The notes under the pieces are model-generated. The model was not told where the DNA came from, searched no databases, and was given only the letters and a program-made list of their open reading frames with translations. The position numbers and the translations under genes are program-made. Positions 61,006 through 64,000 of a stretch of 64,000 nucleotides of DNA are shown here, piece after piece; positions within the stretch are counted from its first letter, which is position 1; every line of letters begins with the position of its first letter. The stretch is from positions 1,550,001-1,614,000 of the forward strand of contig NZ_LT629770.1 in assembly GCF_900105335.1 (NCBI RefSeq), read 5' to 3'. Source of the stretch: Microbacterium paraoxydans. Its GTDB lineage: Bacteria; Actinomycetota; Actinomycetes; Actinomycetales; Microbacteriaceae.

Positions 61006-64000
61006 CGTGGCACGTCCTGTTCGTCGTTCTTGAGCTTCGGTCGCACCGAGATCGGGAGCTCGACGCTCGCGTCAGCGTACGTCACGGTGAGCGTGTGGTG
61101 CGGGCGCACCTTGCTGCTGTCGAAGCCGCTGACCATGTCCGCCGTCACCTGCTGGGTGGTGCGGGATCCGTCGCTCCAGTCCACGCCCAGCAGCATGCCG
61201 GTCACGTCGAGCTCCTCGCCGCGCACGTAGCGGGTCTTGGGGTCGGCTTCGGGCGCCCAGCAGATGCCGGTCACCGTCGCGGGCGGCGGTGTCGGCCGCA
61301 CGGCCAGGGTGTTCGTCTTGCCGTAGTGGTAGACGTTGAAGAAGCCGTCCGCACCGACGCGGAGATTCTCCCTGGCGTCGACCATGTTCCACACTGTCAC
61401 GTCGTCGACCCGGAGCACGATGCGGGTGCCGCCGTCCTCGGCGACGGCCCCGAACTCGATCCGGTGCGTGGAGTTCGGCTCGATGACCTTGTTGGGGATG
61501 CTGTCGAGCATGGTCTGGCCCGGGGTCCAGCTCTGGAACTCGATCACGTCCTCTTTGATCACCGCGAGGTATCCGGTGTTGGAGTTCTGCCAGGCGGGAA
61601 GGCCGGTCTGGTCGGAGCGCGCCTGGAAGCCGTACCAGCCCCCGTCGAAGGCGCCGAACTCCGCCTCGAACTGCAGCAGGGTGTCGCCGAAGCGCTCGGC
61701 CTCGTAGCCGTGCACGCCCTGACCGCTGATCACGACACCCGTGTCGTCCACCGCGATGAGGTCGGACTGGCTCCAGTTCGCCCCGTCCTTCAGCTGGCCG
61801 TCCAGGCGGGTGGTCGGGTACTCGGCATCGTCCACGGTCACGGTGACCGTGTCGCTGAGGCTCGGATCGGCGACCGAGGTCGCGGTGATCGTCGCCGTGC
61901 CGGCCGTGACCCCCGCGATGCGTCCGCCGGAGACCGTGGCGACCTCCGGCGCGTCGGTCGTCCAGGTGACCCGGGCGTCGCTGGCGTCCTCCGGGGCGAC
62001 CGTGGCCGCGACGGACCGCCGCTCCCCCACGGTCAGTCCCACGGCGTCAGCGTCCAGGCTCACGCCCGTGACCGGCACCCCGGAGAGCGAGAACCCGATG
62101 TCGTCGAAGTCGAGCGAGGCGTAGTTCTCCACGTAGAACCCGACCCGACCGGCCTTGCCGGGCCCGGGGTCGGCGCCTTCCAGCGCGATCGCCCCGTTCA
62201 CGGAGATCCGGATCTGCCCGTCCTGCACGGCGATGCGGACGTGCGAGGTCTCCCCGGGGGTCAGGCCCTGCGCCGCCGGCACGACCTTCTCGGCGACGAC
62301 CTTCCAGGCGTCGTCGAAGATCGTCCAGGTCGGCCCCGCCGCGGCCTGGCGGAAGCGGATGTAGCCGCCGCCCTTGCCGTTGCGGTCGTAGACGATGAGT
62401 CCCGCGTTGGCGGGGGTCGTGGCCGGGGCCGTGACGTCGAAGTCGAGCACGAACTCCGTGAAGTCCCGCGGCAGGATGCTGTTGGCTCCCTTGAGGATGC
62501 GGTACACCTTGTCGCCCGACGCATCCACCTGGATGGAGCGGTTCGGGTCGGTCGGCCAGCCGTTCGCCCCCGACTCGAAGTCGGTGAAGTGCAGCACGCC
62601 GTCGCCCTCCTCGACGATCACCTCGATGGTCGCGGTCTTGGCGGCATCGGCCTTCGCCGTCGCCGTGACCGTGGTCGTGCCGGGGCCCATGCCGAGCACC
62701 ACGCCCTTGTCGTTGACGGAGGCGACGGCGGTATCGGCCGAGGCGTAGGTCACCGCGGCGTCGTCGGCGTTCCAGGGCAGCGGAACGGCGCGCACGCGCA
62801 CCTCGTCGCCCGCGTCGATCGTGAGCGTGTCGCTGTCGAACGCGATGTCCTCGAGCGGGATGGTCTGCGGCTGCTGCGTCTGCCCGATCGCGCCGTCGAC
62901 GCCGATCTCGCCGAACGCGATGGCCTCGAAGCCCGGGATCTGGTCGAACACGGCCGCGTCCGCCTTCAGCGTGTAGTCGCCGTTCGCGGCGTCCACGAAG
63001 CCGGGGTCGGCGTCGGCCACCCAGTTGTCCTCGTAGTTCAGGAGGTTCTTCCCGTCTTTCGCGCCGTGCTCGTTGACGCCGGCCATGCGGGCCCGGTTCG
63101 GGTTCCACACGACGTTCTCCGCGAACGTGCTGTGGTTCGGGAAGTAGTGGTCGTCCTCGAAGAAGTGCGCGAGCTCGGGGTACTTCGTCAGATACGGCGT
63201 GCCGACGAAGTCGTTGTTGTCGGCGAACACCTTCTCCCAGGCCGGCATGTAGTCGCGGTCGACGACGTTGCCCTCCTGGTCGCCCATCCACTGCTCGTAG
63301 TTGTCGTACGGGGCGTAGGCGTCGACGAAGACGTTGTTGCGTGCCTCGATGTAGTCGGCCGAGCCGCTCTTGATCGCGCCGTTGCCCATGTTCACGAACA
63401 CGTTCTTCTCGATCGTGAGGTCCCACGTGAAGTTGTCGGCGTAGATGCCCTCGACGCCCGCCATGCCGACGCCGATGTCGTGGAAGTAGTTCTCCCGGAA
63501 CACGTGGCCGCGCTGCTGCGGGGTCTTGCCGGAGTTCATGTAGATGGCACCGAGGTCGTGGAACTGCTTGCAGACGTCGTACACCTCGTTGCGTTCGAAC
63601 AGGTGGTCGTTGCCGTGCACGATGATCCCGGGATGCGGGGCGTCGTGGATCTCGTTGTCCCTGGCGATGTTGCCGACGCCGTCGAACATCACGCCCGGAT
63701 TGTAGGCCTTGTGGTAGTACGCGAAGTCGGCGATCTCGGAGTTCTCGACCCGGTTGCGGCCGGGTTCGAGCGTCGTCTTGTCGCCGCCCTGGAGCACCAC
63801 GCCGACGCCGCCGACGTGAGTGAGCCGGCTGTCGGTCACGGCGTGGTCGCGGCCGCCGCGGTTCACCGGAATGCCGTCGTACGTGTAGCGCCCCGGCGAG
63901 TTGATGAGCACGCCGCCGTCGGTGAAGTTGCGGATGTCGCTGTGCGAGATCGTCACGTGCGAGCCGCCGAGGATCACCGCGGCCGTCGCGCGGCCGTACT
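60996..64000 (-). CDS. large right-handed beta-helix protein with Ig-like domains, N-terminus missing
   Basis: About 1000 C-terminal residues; the frame is open to the window edge. Residues ~1-360 form a parallel beta-helix (N-I-A-R-D-N-E-I-H-D-A-P-H-P-G-I, then V-F-R-E-N-Y-F-H-D-I-G-V-G), as in polysaccharide lyases and GH-type helices. A bacterial Ig-like (Big_2) domain, a concanavalin-like F-T-D-F-E-S-G-A-N-G-W domain, a second Big_2 and a laminin-G-like region follow, then a final Ig-like domain. The domain plan predicts an exported, glycan-binding depolymerase. No LPxTG sorting signal or membrane anchor is visible at the C-terminus. Confidence 0.8.
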   Translation of the reverse strand, partial: YGRATAAVILGGSHVTISHSDIRNFTDGGVLINSPGRYTYDGIPVNRGGRDHAVTDSRLTHVGGVGVVLQGGDKTTLEPGRNRVENSEIADFAYYHKAYNPGVMFDGVGNIARDNEIHDAPHPGIIVHGNDHLFERNEVYDVCKQFHDLGAIYMNSGKTPQQRGHVFRENYFHDIGVGMAGVEGIYADNFTWDLTIEKNVFVNMGNGAIKSGSADYIEARNNVFVDAYAPYDNYEQWMGDQEGNVVDRDYMPAWEKVFADNNDFVGTPYLTKYPELAHFFEDDHYFPNHSTFAENVVWNPNRARMAGVNEHGAKDGKNLLNYEDNWVADADPGFVDAANGDYTLKADAAVFDQIPGFEAIAFGEIGVDGAIGQTQQPQTIPLEDIAFDSDTLTIDAGDEVRVRAVPLPWNADDAAVTYASADTAVASVNDKGVVLGMGPGTTTVTATAKADAAKTATIEVIVEEGDGVLHFTDFESGANGWPTDPNRSIQVDASGDKVYRILKGANSILPRDFTEFVLDFDVTAPATTPANAGLIVYDRNGKGGGYIRFRQAAAGPTWTIFDDAWKVVAEKVVPAAQGLTPGETSHVRIAVQDGQIRISVNGAIALEGADPGPGKAGRVGFYVENYASLDFDDIGFSLSGVPVTGVSLDADAVGLTVGERRSVAATVAPEDASDARVTWTTDAPEVATVSGGRIAGVTAGTATITATSVADPSLSDTVTVTVDDAEYPTTRLDGQLKDGANWSQSDLIAVDDTGVVISGQGVHGYEAERFGDTLLQFEAEFGAFDGGWYGFQARSDQTGLPAWQNSNTGYLAVIKEDVIEFQSWTPGQTMLDSIPNKVIEPNSTHRIEFGAVAEDGGTRIVLRVDDVTVWNMVDARENLRVGADGFFNVYHYGKTNTLAVRPTPPPATVTGICWAPEADPKTRYVRGEELDVTGMLLGVDWSDGSRTTQQVTADMVSGFDSSKVRPHHTLTVTYADASVELPISVRPKLKNDEQDVPRCG

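Overview
The window is about 70% GC and densely packed with coding sequence. It reads like the chromosome of a Microbacteriaceae actinobacterium, most likely Microbacterium. That is an inference from GC, gene content, codon use and the many genes whose start codon sits 6 to 8 nt after a -10 box. I saw no rRNA, tRNA, phage, transposase or CRISPR, and both ends cut through genes.

Layout. 1-9.1 kb is sugar metabolism: the end of a DUF2264 protein, a LacI repressor, divergent galT-galK-galE, then an opposing ROK regulator / ChbG-type deacetylase / GPH transporter operon. 9.2-13.6 kb has a putrescine/GABA-type module: an aminobutyraldehyde-type dehydrogenase, an Lrp regulator, a PuuB-like FAD oxidase and a cupin. 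13.6-21 kb holds an orphan DNA methyltransferase, a lipoate ligase, housekeeping genes and a MarR-MFS pair. 21-29.3 kb is amino-acid catabolism: ornithine aminotransferase, dimethylargininase, an XRE-controlled operon and PutA. 29.3-36.8 kb contains etfB-etfA-cytochrome b-ASCH-thiolase plus a MarR operon. 37.3-41.8 kb is a valine-degradation operon. 43.9-50 kb is the propionate methylcitrate block prpC-prpB-prpD, with a GntR regulator fused in frame to PrpD. 51.8-59.5 kb is a GntR-controlled ABC-transporter and sugar-oxidation operon without its own ATPase. 59.7-64 kb contains its GntR regulator, a GDSL hydrolase and a large beta-helix protein cut by the window end.

Functionally the segment feeds galactose, polyamines, arginine/ornithine, proline, valine, propionate and an unidentified deoxysugar or uronate-like glycan into central metabolism.

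The most unusual layer is non-coding. At least five families of short inverted or tandem repeats sit between genes. Two families also lie inside reading frames: an in-frame palindromic insert in the methyltransferase, and repeat-encoded N-termini in the methyltransferase and in ornithine aminotransferase. Several operators could be matched to the regulators next to them.
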